This document shows, piece after piece, positions 10,301 to 17,046 of a DNA stretch of 64,000 bases. The stretch lies in contig JAJVIF010000001.1 in the NCBI GenBank assembly GCA_022072165.1, forward strand, positions 1,322,598 to 1,386,597, read 5' to 3'. Position 1 is the stretch's first letter; each line of letters opens with the position of its first letter. Both the position numbers and the translations under genes were made by a program. Under the pieces are notes generated by a model. It had not been told where the DNA came from and did not search any database. It saw nothing but the letters and a program-made list of their open reading frames with translations. The DNA is from a bacterium (GTDB lineage Bacteria > JAJVIF01).

Positions 10301-11331
10301 CCGAATCCGACGACGCAATGCGGGAGTATGCGGTTGAGCTGATAGAGCGTCAGGGCGAGCATATCGGGCGACTACTGGAAGACCTGATGGATGTTTCGCG
10401 TATCAATGAGGGAAAGGTGAAGCTTCGACTGGAGGTGCTCGATCTGCGGACCGTGGTAACCCATGCCGAAAAAGCGCACCGACTGGCGATCGAAGATCGT
10501 GGTCACGAGTTGCAGGTGTTGCTGCCTGCAGATCCTGTCTGGATTCAGGGGGATGCGACACGCCTGGAGCAGATCGTCAGTAACCTGCTCAACAATGCCG
10601 CCAAATACACACCGGGACATGGGCACATCACGCTCGAACTGACCATCGAGTTGCAATCTGCCGAAGCGCTTTTCAGCGTGACCGATGACGGCATGGGCCT
10701 GGAACCGCATCTGGTGCCGCATCTGTTTGAAATGTTCTTTCAGGCTGAACGCGGGCTGGCCCGCAGCAAGGGTGGCTTGGGCATTGGTCTGACACTGGTG
10801 CGGATGCTGGTCGAGCTACACGGCGGAGCGGTGACTGCCGCGAGCCCTGGGCCGGGACTGGGCAGCACTTTTACGATTCGTCTTCCCCTCTCCGGAGCTC
10901 CCACGGAGACTGCGACACCACCTGATTCCGACAGAGTCACAGACCTGCCGATGGAGGTGGTGGTCGTTGATGACAACGTGGATGTCGGCCAGACCATGTC
11001 ACGGCTGATCGCGTTCCAGGGACACCGCGTCACGACACTGAGCGACAGCACCCTGGCCGAAGCCGCCATTGCTGAAGTCTCGCCGGACCTGGTGCTGCTG
11101 GACATCGGGATGCCGGGGCTCGATGGCTACACGCTGGCTCGTCGGTTGCAATCACTTTCCTGCCGTCGGGGAATGCTGCTGGTGGCACTGACTGGTTATG
11201 GTCAGGAAGAAGATGAGCGACTGGCCCAGGAAGCAGGCTTTGACCTGCACCGGACCAAGCCCCTGGATCGCCGGGAGCTCGGGCTCCTGCTGGCGACGGC
11301 ACAGGCGCGTCGCGCACAACGGGAAGCCTGA
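7327..11331 (+). CDS. Multi-PAS hybrid sensor histidine kinase / response regulator
   Basis: This protein of 1,334 residues has no obvious membrane segment, so it is probably a cytosolic sensor. Domains in order are about six PAS/PAC modules (roughly 25-125, 145-265, 275-395, 400-520, 525-655, 660-780), a GAF-like domain (785-955), a HisKA domain with LAHELRNPSAAI and the phosphohistidine at His973, a HATPase (about 1075-1190, with NLLNNAAKY and GGLGIGLTLV), and a C-terminal receiver with its phospho-aspartate in LLDIGMPG (Asp1259) and the conserved Lys in 'RTKP'. It ends without an output domain, so phosphate must pass to another protein. GGAGG lies before both GTG 7324 and ATG 7327; I chose the ATG. 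The number of sensor domains is high. Confidence 0.93.
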   Translation: MDRTAPEDAGQSGWVAVSRLDTSVQHQLLLALVEQSFDACFVLDGAGEILAVNQAGGLLCGIEPASMLGKPLTQFLSLADAVAARTLNDLLQGTGVLTLSRRVTLRSGLDRALDLQVQRVLPDFTLLTVRDKSMIRALTATQLAEETRFRLLIDGLPEMVCRFLPDHTVVYVNPAFCSFFNKSAAELEGQIYNPLVMPEDLPEVEARLSRISAEHPQATTVSRVVRRDGSWRWTEWTTHGLFNAQGELTELISLGRDIHERRLQEESLRENEERLRLAAQATRDYIWDWNLLTNELTFGESMRLVAPGGWPPPAEAFAWWSERIHPEDRDRVTHSLEAAIRADENWTDSYRFMRDDGSWVEVVDRGHLVRNERGEVIRMVGSMLDLSEHRKIEEQLERTTEKLQFMLKSSQEGLWEYDFRTGEVFRNRAVWEMLGMSPQEESTSGDYWIERTHPQDVALLYESWETTLKAGRPTWSCNYRLRHSDGHYLHIADQGFFIYGADGSPLRAFGSMTDRTEQHRAEEELRKREATLALAQTIAHLGSWEWDLITGTQVWSEETFHIFGYDPETTTPSRATFFAAVHPEDAEMVRVAFAQALEGGKPFDVVHRVVHSNGAIRWANEQCEIIRDPGGAPIMIQGTTLDVTERVRASEEIREREERFRLLADSSPALIYLDDAEGKREYVNVRWLEATGSSQTALLGLGWLDRVHQDDIGNVMERYQQSLRQPEQYQMDYRLRFADGSWHWLLDSGAPRYGGDGRFLGFIGSCLDITGRKVTEDMQRLLSRLGGVLTGSPDVESSLIRLVQQCVPELCDLCLLDYQTDDPAVEAKELRRLALAHQDFSLRQQLMDLLPATAADYLVSGGLAWVSATKQTLMIENSLTPDSALNLAPLEPRLQELTDGHSGLLVPLILRGEVRGVLTLINTSERGTLHPTIRDTAEEIARRTALAVDNARLYHALQLADQRKEAFLATLAHELRNPSAAILSAAQLLRIPESDDAMREYAVELIERQGEHIGRLLEDLMDVSRINEGKVKLRLEVLDLRTVVTHAEKAHRLAIEDRGHELQVLLPADPVWIQGDATRLEQIVSNLLNNAAKYTPGHGHITLELTIELQSAEALFSVTDDGMGLEPHLVPHLFEMFFQAERGLARSKGGLGIGLTLVRMLVELHGGAVTAASPGPGLGSTFTIRLPLSGAPTETATPPDSDRVTDLPMEVVVVDDNVDVGQTMSRLIAFQGHRVTTLSDSTLAEAAIAEVSPDLVLLDIGMPGLDGYTLARRLQSLSCRRGMLLVALTGYGQEEDERLAQEAGFDLHRTKPLDRRELGLLLATAQARRAQREA

Positions 11332-11355
11332 CGCTTAAGTCCAGTAGCAGCAAAG

Positions 11356-11361
11356 TACAAT
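11356..11361 (+). promoter_or_regulatory. -10 box upstream of the 11396 lipoprotein gene
   Basis: TACAAT lies 34 bases before the ATG. A GGAGG site sits between them, so this gene is leadered, unlike many neighbours. Confidence 0.45.
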
Positions 11362-11395
11362 CGCGACAGTTCAGCGCTCCGGAGGCCTGTCGGCT

Positions 11396-12493
11396 ATGCC
11401 CAAACTCAGCCAGCTGCTCGTCATGCTCCTGATGGTCCTGCCAACAGGATGCGGCGGAGGCGGAGGCGGCACCACTCCTGATCCTAAGCCGGTTCCCAAA
11501 GACGAACTCCCGGTGCTCTATGTGGCATCACTGAGCAGCAGCACGACCACCCTGCGGGATCGGGCAATTCTCCTGAACATCGAAGTCCGTCCGGAAGCTG
11601 TCGGGGCTGCACCCGGCCCGGCGGTCGATACGATTCTGACGGTGGAGTATTCGCTCAACGCGGGCGGAGTCTGGAACAACGTCACTGAGTTGCGCGCTAC
11701 TGGCACAGGAAAGCAACGGGGGATTCCGCAGTCGACACCACTGGATCTCACGACCCGCCTGAGCTTCTTCTGGGATGCCGAGAGCGATTTGCGACTGGCG
11801 GGAGCCGAGTCCCGGGAAATCGATGTGGTGCTCCGGGTCCGGGCGGAACAGGCCCGGGGTCCCGGCCTCAATTTCTCGAATCAGATCACCTTCCAGGTAA
11901 ATTGGTCTCCCACTGGCGGCTGCGTGGTCAACGCTCCCAGCTATCAGTCGGGGAAGGAACTGACACTGGAAGCCGGGAAGCCGGTCAACGCACAGATGCT
12001 GTCGGCTGGTGGCGACCTGCCGCTGGTCTGGAGTGTCAATGGCGCATTACCTGGGTCACTGACGCTTGATCCTTCTGGAGCGCTCACCGGGACCCCAACC
12101 GTGTTCGATGGAGTGCTGCTTTTCACAGTTCGCGATACCTGTTCAACCGGGCCGCGACGTGACTTCGCGCTGGTCCGGCTCCGCGTCATCCCGCCGGAGT
12201 GCGAGAGCCTTTCTTTTGGGACTGAGCTGACGATTCCTCCGGGGACAGTAGGACGGGAGTACAACCAGAATCTCCGTCCGTTGTTGCTGTCGGATGGCAA
12301 GGGGGTGCTGACCTGGACGCTGGAAAGCGGTTCCCGCCTCCCCACCGGCGTCAGCCTGACACCGACCGGGTTCCTGCAGGGAACGCCGGTGGATGGGTCC
12401 GCCGGGTTCTATCCGTTCAGGGTCAGGGTGGAAGATCAGTGCAGCACCAAACAGAAGGAAACGGAACAGTTGTTGCTGGTCGTGGGCAATTAG
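11396..12493 (+). CDS. Lipoprotein with two putative-Ig (He_PIG-like) domains
   Basis: This 365-residue protein has a lipoprotein signal (LLMVLPTGC) followed by a Gly-rich linker. Residues about 35-165 form a beta-rich region, and two He_PIG-type modules follow (about 180-265 and 270-360), each with the family's 'LPxGLTLxxxGxLxGTP' turn: ALPGSLTLDPSGALTGTP and RLPTGVSLTPTGFLQGTP. Such modules usually sit on surface proteins and are thought to mediate binding or to act as spacers. The next gene (12579) is a shorter paralogue with one module, so the pair looks like a tandem duplication. GGAGG is present upstream. Confidence 0.82.
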   Translation: MPKLSQLLVMLLMVLPTGCGGGGGGTTPDPKPVPKDELPVLYVASLSSSTTTLRDRAILLNIEVRPEAVGAAPGPAVDTILTVEYSLNAGGVWNNVTELRATGTGKQRGIPQSTPLDLTTRLSFFWDAESDLRLAGAESREIDVVLRVRAEQARGPGLNFSNQITFQVNWSPTGGCVVNAPSYQSGKELTLEAGKPVNAQMLSAGGDLPLVWSVNGALPGSLTLDPSGALTGTPTVFDGVLLFTVRDTCSTGPRRDFALVRLRVIPPECESLSFGTELTIPPGTVGREYNQNLRPLLLSDGKGVLTWTLESGSRLPTGVSLTPTGFLQGTPVDGSAGFYPFRVRVEDQCSTKQKETEQLLLVVGN

Positions 12494-12513
12494 TCTGGCG
12501 GTTCAACCAGACT
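12492..12513 (+). repeat. Small hairpin after the first putative-Ig gene
   Basis: AGTCTGG and CCAGACT form a perfect 7-bp stem with an 8-base loop, overlapping the stop codon at 12491-12493. No T-tract follows, so it is a weak or factor-dependent attenuator at best. Confidence 0.35.
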
Positions 12514-12578
12514 GTGGCCTGAAGGGTCATCTATCAGGAAGAACTGTCCCCAACATCCGTCCCAGGGAGGGAATGCCG

Positions 12579-13370
12579 GTGCCCCACTCGCACGCATTAG
12601 CCGGTCGCTACTTCACCGCACTCGCCAGCCTGCTGTTGCTGCTACTCAGCGGCTGCAGTTCGGTGGCTATCGACCCCTTCGGCAGCAGTTCCAACCGGAA
12701 TCGCAATGCGGATGTCACGCTGGACCTCGGGACGGCGGCGAAGCTCCGCGACCGGGTTGTGGTGATGTCCGGCACGATTCGTCCGGATGTCTTTAACGGG
12801 GATGCCATCGGGACAGTGGAGCGCTACCGGGTCTCGCTGGAGTACGCCGTGGGGACTGAAACGACGTTTAAGCCTGCGACCCTTCTACTGGCACCTGGCA
12901 TTTCGCTCTCAGACCCCATTGCCTTCCCGGTGGGGGTCACGTCGCCGTTCACCATTAAGTGGGATCGCGACGCTGACCTGAAGCAGGATGTCGAAGCCCG
13001 GGTCTGGCTCCGGCTGACTCTGACCCAGGCAGAGAAGGGTCAGGGAGTCGGGTCGGTGACCCGTGGCCCGAAGGAAGTCGATGTTCGTCCGGGGGATGGC
13101 TGCGCTGACAAAACACCCCGCATCACGAACACCAGTGTGCTGATTCCCCGGAATGTCCCCTCGACCGCTGTGATTCAGACGGAATTCGGGACCCGTCCGC
13201 TGACCTTCACGATCAATGAACCTCTGCCGTCGGGGCTGACCTTTGAATCAGACGGACGAATCACGGGCACTCCGAGTGGTCCGATTGGACCCATTCTCCG
13301 GCTGGTGACGGTCACCGACAATTGTCAGTCGCGATCGGACCAGGCCTGGATCACCCTCGCGGTGCCGTAG
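12579..13370 (+). CDS. Lipoprotein with one putative-Ig domain, paralogue of its upstream neighbour
   Basis: This 263-residue protein has a lipoprotein signal (LASLLLLLLSGC). The region after the signal resembles that of the preceding gene: 'IKWDRDADLKQDVEARVWLRL' here, 'FFWDAESDLRLAGA…VVLRVR' there. The C-terminal module carries PLPSGLTFESDGRITGTP, the He_PIG turn. I chose the GTG at 12579 because the GGAGG site at 12566-12570 is eight bases before it; the ATG at 12573 is only two bases from that site. It is probably co-transcribed with the gene at 11396. Confidence 0.78.
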   Translation: MPHSHALAGRYFTALASLLLLLLSGCSSVAIDPFGSSSNRNRNADVTLDLGTAAKLRDRVVVMSGTIRPDVFNGDAIGTVERYRVSLEYAVGTETTFKPATLLLAPGISLSDPIAFPVGVTSPFTIKWDRDADLKQDVEARVWLRLTLTQAEKGQGVGSVTRGPKEVDVRPGDGCADKTPRITNTSVLIPRNVPSTAVIQTEFGTRPLTFTINEPLPSGLTFESDGRITGTPSGPIGPILRLVTVTDNCQSRSDQAWITLAVP

Positions 13371-13379
13371 GTCGCGACG

Positions 13380-13385
13380 TATAGT
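13380..13385 (+). promoter_or_regulatory. -10 box of the NifU-like gene (leaderless)
   Basis: TATAGT ends nine bases before the ATG at 13395, immediately after the stop of the preceding gene. No ribosome binding site is visible. Confidence 0.55.
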
Positions 13386-13394
13386 GGCAGGGCT

Positions 13395-13811
13395 ATGTCC
13401 GCCGATGCCACTCCCCCACTCGAAGAAGCTGCGCGCTCCGTACTCCGGGAGGCTGCAGAGGCCGCCCTGCAGCCGCTGCGTCCGGTGTTGCAGGGCGATG
13501 GCGGCGATGCCACGGTTGTGGAAGTGACACCTGAGGGGATAGCGCTCATTGGCTTCAGCGGACACTGTGTCGGGTGTCCTGCCTCAGCGGTCACGATGCG
13601 ACTGGGGATCGAGCGGGCATTGCTGGCAGCGGTACCGGCGTTGCGTGGTGTGGCAGAAGCACCGCGATCGCGTCCACCAGAAACCAGGGGAACGTATTCG
13701 TCCGCTCACTCTTCGCCCCCGGATTCCACAATCGGCTCTTCAGTCGAGGGAGTCGGTGCGACCGATATCAGTCGTCGTAGTGGGGCTGTGAAGAGTCCGT
13801 TTGCGATCTGA
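13395..13811 (+). CDS. NifU C-terminal-domain protein, probable iron-sulfur carrier, with an unusual tail
   Basis: This protein is 138 residues long. Residues about 15-85 form a NifU/NfuA-type domain with LRPVLQGDGGDATVVEV and the two-cysteine motif HCVGCPAS; this fold holds a transient iron-sulfur cluster at the dimer interface and passes it to target proteins. Free-standing versions usually end soon after the domain (80-100 residues). Here about 50 further residues, rich in Ser, Pro and Arg (for example PRSRPPETRGTYSS), run on over the 3' end of the opposite-strand lipoprotein gene, overlapping it by 106 bases. The tail may be a read-through after loss of an original stop. No iron-sulfur assembly genes are adjacent. 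Confidence 0.85.
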   Translation: MSADATPPLEEAARSVLREAAEAALQPLRPVLQGDGGDATVVEVTPEGIALIGFSGHCVGCPASAVTMRLGIERALLAAVPALRGVAEAPRSRPPETRGTYSSAHSSPPDSTIGSSVEGVGATDISRRSGAVKSPFAI

Positions 13812-14401
13812 ATGGCTGCACCTGTCGCGGCGTTGGTCAGACTGCCGGAAAACTCCCCCTTCACCTCGTCTTCACTAAGAGTGATGTCCACGGCCAGTGA
13901 ATCAGCAACCCAGCGTTCCGAGTCTGACTCTACGATGAAAAAGGCCTTTGCTTCAGGAGCCCCCTCCAGCAGTTCGATTGGGGTAAAGGCCTCGATGAAG
14001 CGCCCCATCTCCGGCACGCCGCTGTAGTGCGTGATGACGAGGGAGCAGCGCCAGAGTCCGGAGGTGGCAGAGTCGAGGCTAAAGCGAACAAAGTCGCTGT
14101 TGGGATCAAAGGTCGCTTTCACTGGAACCCGGATGTCTTCCTGGAATGCCCCATCCGTGGTGCAGGAGAGGGAACCGGGAGGCCGATTGTCTGGCGCTGC
14201 CAGGGGCGCATCACTGACAGGCAGGTCAGCCCCCTCGTCAATCGGTGGCGCGACATCCTCGGCTGGAGCTGGTGCCTGCGCTCCGGGGGCTGGTGGGGGT
14301 GGCGGCGGAGCCGGTCGCTGACAGCCAACGACTGGGAGGCAGAACAGCATGACAACTACCAGCAGTCGGTGATCAAACACGGGGGAGCTCCAGTCCGGCA
14401 T
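13706..14401 (-). CDS. Lipoprotein of unknown function with a GSF/GSL-type repeat unit
   Basis: This 231-residue protein has a lipoprotein signal (LVVVMLFCLPVVGC), a Pro/Ala linker of about 45 residues and a C-terminal beta-rich domain. The domain resembles the repeat units of the upstream gene: 'VPVKATFDPNSDFVRFSL' here, 'LPVRAEFDPADTVQAFQL' there, and both continue to a 'GEFSGSLTNA'/'GSFSGTF' motif. Its start lies inside the end of the upstream gene (29-base overlap) with no ribosome site, so translation is probably coupled. The function is unknown. Confidence 0.78.
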   Translation of the reverse strand: MPDWSSPVFDHRLLVVVMLFCLPVVGCQRPAPPPPPPAPGAQAPAPAEDVAPPIDEGADLPVSDAPLAAPDNRPPGSLSCTTDGAFQEDIRVPVKATFDPNSDFVRFSLDSATSGLWRCSLVITHYSGVPEMGRFIEAFTPIELLEGAPEAKAFFIVESDSERWVADSLAVDITLSEDEVKGEFSGSLTNAATGAAIQIANGLFTAPLRRLISVAPTPSTEEPIVESGGEE

Positions 14402-15614
14402 TGGGGTCGATGCCGGGGAATCGCTGTTGCCAGGCGGGTCGGGGGACCGCAGGACGTCGCACCCGGATGTCGAAAGTTGCCTGCGTGACTTTGACGACTT
14501 CCAGATCGATAGCCGGGTGGATCGCGAGATTGGTCCAGCCAGCGCTGCCAATGCCAATCTTCCGGTCATCCAGCTTGAACGTGCCACTGAACGAGCCCGT
14601 TACCCGCCAGACCTCCTGGGTGTCGTTGGCTGCCAGCAACTGAGCACTACTGAAAATCAGCTTGCCACTCGTTGGGAGATAGTGAAGTTCGACATCCAGC
14701 TGCGGGCGAAAGATGAGGCTCATGACCAGCGGCTTCGTGCCGGGAGCCTGCGGAAAAAAGATGTCCGGGGGATCGACAGTCGAGGAATTCAGCAGGTATT
14801 CCCCGGCTGGTGGCCAGCTCACGTTCGCGCCATGTCGGACCTGAAACAGGAACTGATGCGTGATGTAGCGCCCCTGCTCCGGCGTACGAAAGGCATGGAG
14901 CTGAAACGCCTGGACTGTGTCCGCCGGATCAAACTCCGCGCGGACAGGCAGTGAAAGGGTCGGTATATAGTAGGAGTCGAACGCCAGTTCCAGTCGGTTC
15001 GGGACCGGGTTGCGGTCCTCGATGAGGCTGCAGGCGAAGTTTGCTTTGTTCACCCGCAGAAAGGGAGGAGCGTTGCTCTCGGCCTTTCCCATCCGTTCAA
15101 AGCGCCCAGTAAATGACCCCTCCACCCACCAGATGCGGAAGTCGCCCTGCCGCCCCTGGTCCCGGAATTTGCGGATTTGGATTTCCCCAGTCTCGATCTC
15201 GTAGCGCTGCTTGCCTGACCAAAGCACCACCCGGATAGAGCCGTAGGCATCGACCTCCGAGCGGAACCGATTGCTGGCGGAGATGGCGTAACGGCGCGGC
15301 ATCCCAAGACTGAAACTCGTCCCCTGATAAAAGGCCAATCCGCAGTTCCACTTCTCTCCGGGGGTTGAGATAAAGAGTGCCTGACGCGGTGTCGCAGGTG
15401 GCGTCACGCGGGAAAGCTGGGCGGTCCCCATAAAGCCGAGTGTGTGCTTCGCGCCAGTCGCCAGTTCGATCTCAATGGAGCCTGGATCGTCGGGTATCGC
15501 GCTCTGTATATAGAACGGGCTCGCCTGGCGATACCGCTCCGCCACCGATGGCCCATCGGTCCATCCCGGGGATGGGAAGAGGAACAGCATCAGGACCAGG
15601 AGGAGTCGTGACAT
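14373..15614 (-). CDS. Secreted protein of unknown function with two repeat units
   Basis: This 413-residue protein has a signal peptide (LLLVLMLFLFPSPGWTDG) without a lipobox cysteine. The mature part appears to hold two related units of about 190 residues, each ending in a 'WW/WRVxGSFxGxFxx…A.F' stretch (VEGSFTGRFERMG near residue 180; VTGSFSGTFKLDD near 355). The neighbour at 13706 holds one more copy. The start at 15614 is chosen because TACAAT lies ten bases upstream; the ATG at 15626 would overlap that -10 box. I do not recognise the family; a surface or periplasmic role is likely. Confidence 0.75.
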   Translation of the reverse strand: MSRLLLVLMLFLFPSPGWTDGPSVAERYRQASPFYIQSAIPDDPGSIEIELATGAKHTLGFMGTAQLSRVTPPATPRQALFISTPGEKWNCGLAFYQGTSFSLGMPRRYAISASNRFRSEVDAYGSIRVVLWSGKQRYEIETGEIQIRKFRDQGRQGDFRIWWVEGSFTGRFERMGKAESNAPPFLRVNKANFACSLIEDRNPVPNRLELAFDSYYIPTLSLPVRAEFDPADTVQAFQLHAFRTPEQGRYITHQFLFQVRHGANVSWPPAGEYLLNSSTVDPPDIFFPQAPGTKPLVMSLIFRPQLDVELHYLPTSGKLIFSSAQLLAANDTQEVWRVTGSFSGTFKLDDRKIGIGSAGWTNLAIHPAIDLEVVKVTQATFDIRVRRPAVPRPAWQQRFPGIDPNAGLELPRV

Positions 15615-15624
15615 CACCAGCGTC

Positions 15625-15630
15625 ATTGTA
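15625..15630 (-). promoter_or_regulatory. -10 box of the 15614 gene (leaderless)
   Basis: On the minus strand TACAAT lies ten bases before the ATG at 15614. It overlaps the upstream in-frame ATG at 15626, which argues against that longer start. Confidence 0.5.
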
Positions 15631-15664
15631 CGAGGGCAGCACGAACGTGGAGGATGCTAATGAC

Positions 15665-16117
15665 TCAGGAGCTGGCGCTGCCGCTGGGGCTGCCAGGATT
15701 GAGAAAGACACCCTCCACTGGACGCCGTCCCCGAAAGCCCCCCTCCAGCGAATGCCAGTACCGGATGTCGTCCTCGCCCTCGAGGTAGCAGAGGAGCACT
15801 TCCTCGCCCCAGGGGGCGATCGCGGGAAAATCGATCAGCCCCTCGGCAGCATTCTTGATCTGGACCCCGGCATCATCGATTTCTTCAAGCAGCGTCAGGA
15901 TATCCAGGTACTCCCTGGGAAAGAGATGGCTGCCATCGCCGTTCTTTGTGAAGTAGAGGTGGTCCTGACTGATTTGAATCGGACCGCTACCGAACACCTG
16001 AAAGCCCCGTTCTTCCAGGGCCCGCAGGCAGGCCATGAGTCGGCGCATACGTTCCCGGACCCAGGGGAGCATCTCCCGGGCTTCCTCCAGCGTGAAATGG
16101 CGGGGGAAGTGGAACAT
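15665..16117 (-). CDS. DUF2203 family protein
   Basis: This 150-residue protein shows the DUF2203 layout. It begins RHFTLEEAREMLPWVRERM, has a helical middle with an Ile-Glu-Asp-Asp-Ala-Gly segment, and then GLIDFPAIAPWGEEVLLCY followed by 'WHSLEGGFRGRRPVE', the family's most conserved end. The biochemical role of DUF2203 is unknown; it is probably cytosolic. The start at 16117 is supported by a TACCAT box eight bases upstream and by the alignment of the family start. The longer open frame to 16354 runs through a hairpin region and is not coding. The C-terminal 20 residues (PGSPSGSASS) look like a disordered tail. Confidence 0.85.
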   Translation of the reverse strand: MFHFPRHFTLEEAREMLPWVRERMRRLMACLRALEERGFQVFGSGPIQISQDHLYFTKNGDGSHLFPREYLDILTLLEEIDDAGVQIKNAAEGLIDFPAIAPWGEEVLLCYLEGEDDIRYWHSLEGGFRGRRPVEGVFLNPGSPSGSASS

Positions 16118-16125
16118 TGGCAGCA

Positions 16126-16131
16126 ATGGTA
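16126..16131 (-). promoter_or_regulatory. -10 box of the DUF2203 gene (leaderless)
   Basis: On the minus strand TACCAT lies eight bases before the ATG at 16117. No ribosome binding site is visible. Confidence 0.45.
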
Positions 16132-16189
16132 TCACCCGGACCACCGGAGGAAGGCTGGTCTGCTCGGTGATGCTTTCCCCAAAAGAAGA

Positions 16190-16216
16190 CCGCACGGGCA
16201 AACTGCCCCCGTGCGG
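16190..16216 (-). terminator. Terminator-like hairpin between divergent genes
   Basis: CCGCACGGG and CCCGTGCGG form a perfect 9-bp stem with a 9-base loop. On the minus strand it is followed by TCTTCTTTT, the arrangement of an intrinsic terminator. It lies upstream of both the DUF2203 gene (minus) and mutY (plus), so no protein gene in the window ends into it. It may shield the DUF2203 promoter from transcription entering on the minus strand, or end a short RNA. Confidence 0.5.
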
Positions 16217-16326
16217 ATAACCCTCAGTACGCGTGTCTGTTTGTCGCTCGTGCGACCTGTAACGGAAGCTATCCGTTCTACAACAGGTTGAACAAGGGGG
16301 ATTGGGAAAAAAGTGTCCAGCCTCGC

Positions 16327-16332
16327 TACACT
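16327..16332 (+). promoter_or_regulatory. -10 box of mutY (leaderless)
   Basis: TACACT ends six bases before the GTG at 16339. This decides the mutY start, because the longer frame beginning at 16288 would read through the promoter. Confidence 0.5.
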
Positions 16333-16338
16333 CCTGCT

Positions 16339-17046
16339 GTGAGCCGGTTGCCAACCATCGCCGGGCGACTCATCCGCTGGTACCAGGTCCACGGGCGGGA
16401 CCTCCCCTGGCGTCGCACCACCGACCCCTACCGCATCCTGATCAGCGAAATCATGCTCCAGCAGACCCAGGTCGAGCGGGTGCTCAGTTTCTATTTCGCT
16501 TTCCTGGAGCGGTTTCCCACAGTTAGATCGCTGGCGGAAGCGCCAGAGAGCGAAGTACTGGCGGTCTGGCGAGGTCTGGGGTACTACAACCGGGCCCGTA
16601 ATCTTCACCGTACCGCGCAGGCCATCCTCTACCAGCATGATGGCGAGTTCCCCCGCTCGCTGGAGGCTTTACAGGCGCTGCCGGGCGTCGGACGTTACAC
16701 CGCCGGCGCGATCATGAGCTTCGCGTTTTGCGAGGATGCTCCGATTGTCGATACCAACGTGGTGCGGGTTCTGACCCGGTCGCTGGGAGCACCGGAGGGT
16801 GTTTCTCCTGCCGGACGGGAGCGGTGGCTCTGGGAGCAGGCGACAGCCATCATTCCCGAGGGGCAGGGTTTTGTACTGAACCAGGCGCTGATGGACTTCG
16901 GGGCGACTTTCTGTACGCATCATCATCCCGCCTGCGATGCCTGTCCGCTGGCTGACATCTGTGTCACCAGGGGCCGGGAACTGGAGCTTCAGCCCTCGCT
17001 CTTCGGGCTGACTGGCGATACCTCATTCGTTCCCAGGACTTCCTGA
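16339..17046 (+). CDS. mutY: A/G-specific adenine glycosylase, short form
   Basis: This 235-residue base-excision repair enzyme removes adenine paired with 8-oxoguanine. It shows the catalytic glutamate region (SEIMLQQTQVERV), WRGLGYYNRARNLH, the helix-hairpin-helix LPGVGRYTAGAI, the catalytic aspartate in VDTNVVRVLTR, and a 4Fe-4S loop with the exact C-x6-C-x2-C-x5-C spacing (CTHHHPACDACPLADIC). It stops soon after the cluster and lacks the NUDIX-like C-terminal domain of E. coli MutY (about 350 residues) that reads the oxidised guanine. The GTG start follows from the -10 box at 16327. The last 24 bases overlap the convergent AsmA-like gene. Confidence 0.93.
   Translation: MSRLPTIAGRLIRWYQVHGRDLPWRRTTDPYRILISEIMLQQTQVERVLSFYFAFLERFPTVRSLAEAPESEVLAVWRGLGYYNRARNLHRTAQAILYQHDGEFPRSLEALQALPGVGRYTAGAIMSFAFCEDAPIVDTNVVRVLTRSLGAPEGVSPAGRERWLWEQATAIIPEGQGFVLNQALMDFGATFCTHHHPACDACPLADICVTRGRELELQPSLFGLTGDTSFVPRTS

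Noticed and set aside
16288-16338. Longer start for mutY
   Set aside because: The extra 17 residues would span the -10 box and have no ribosome site; known MutY proteins begin near the chosen start.
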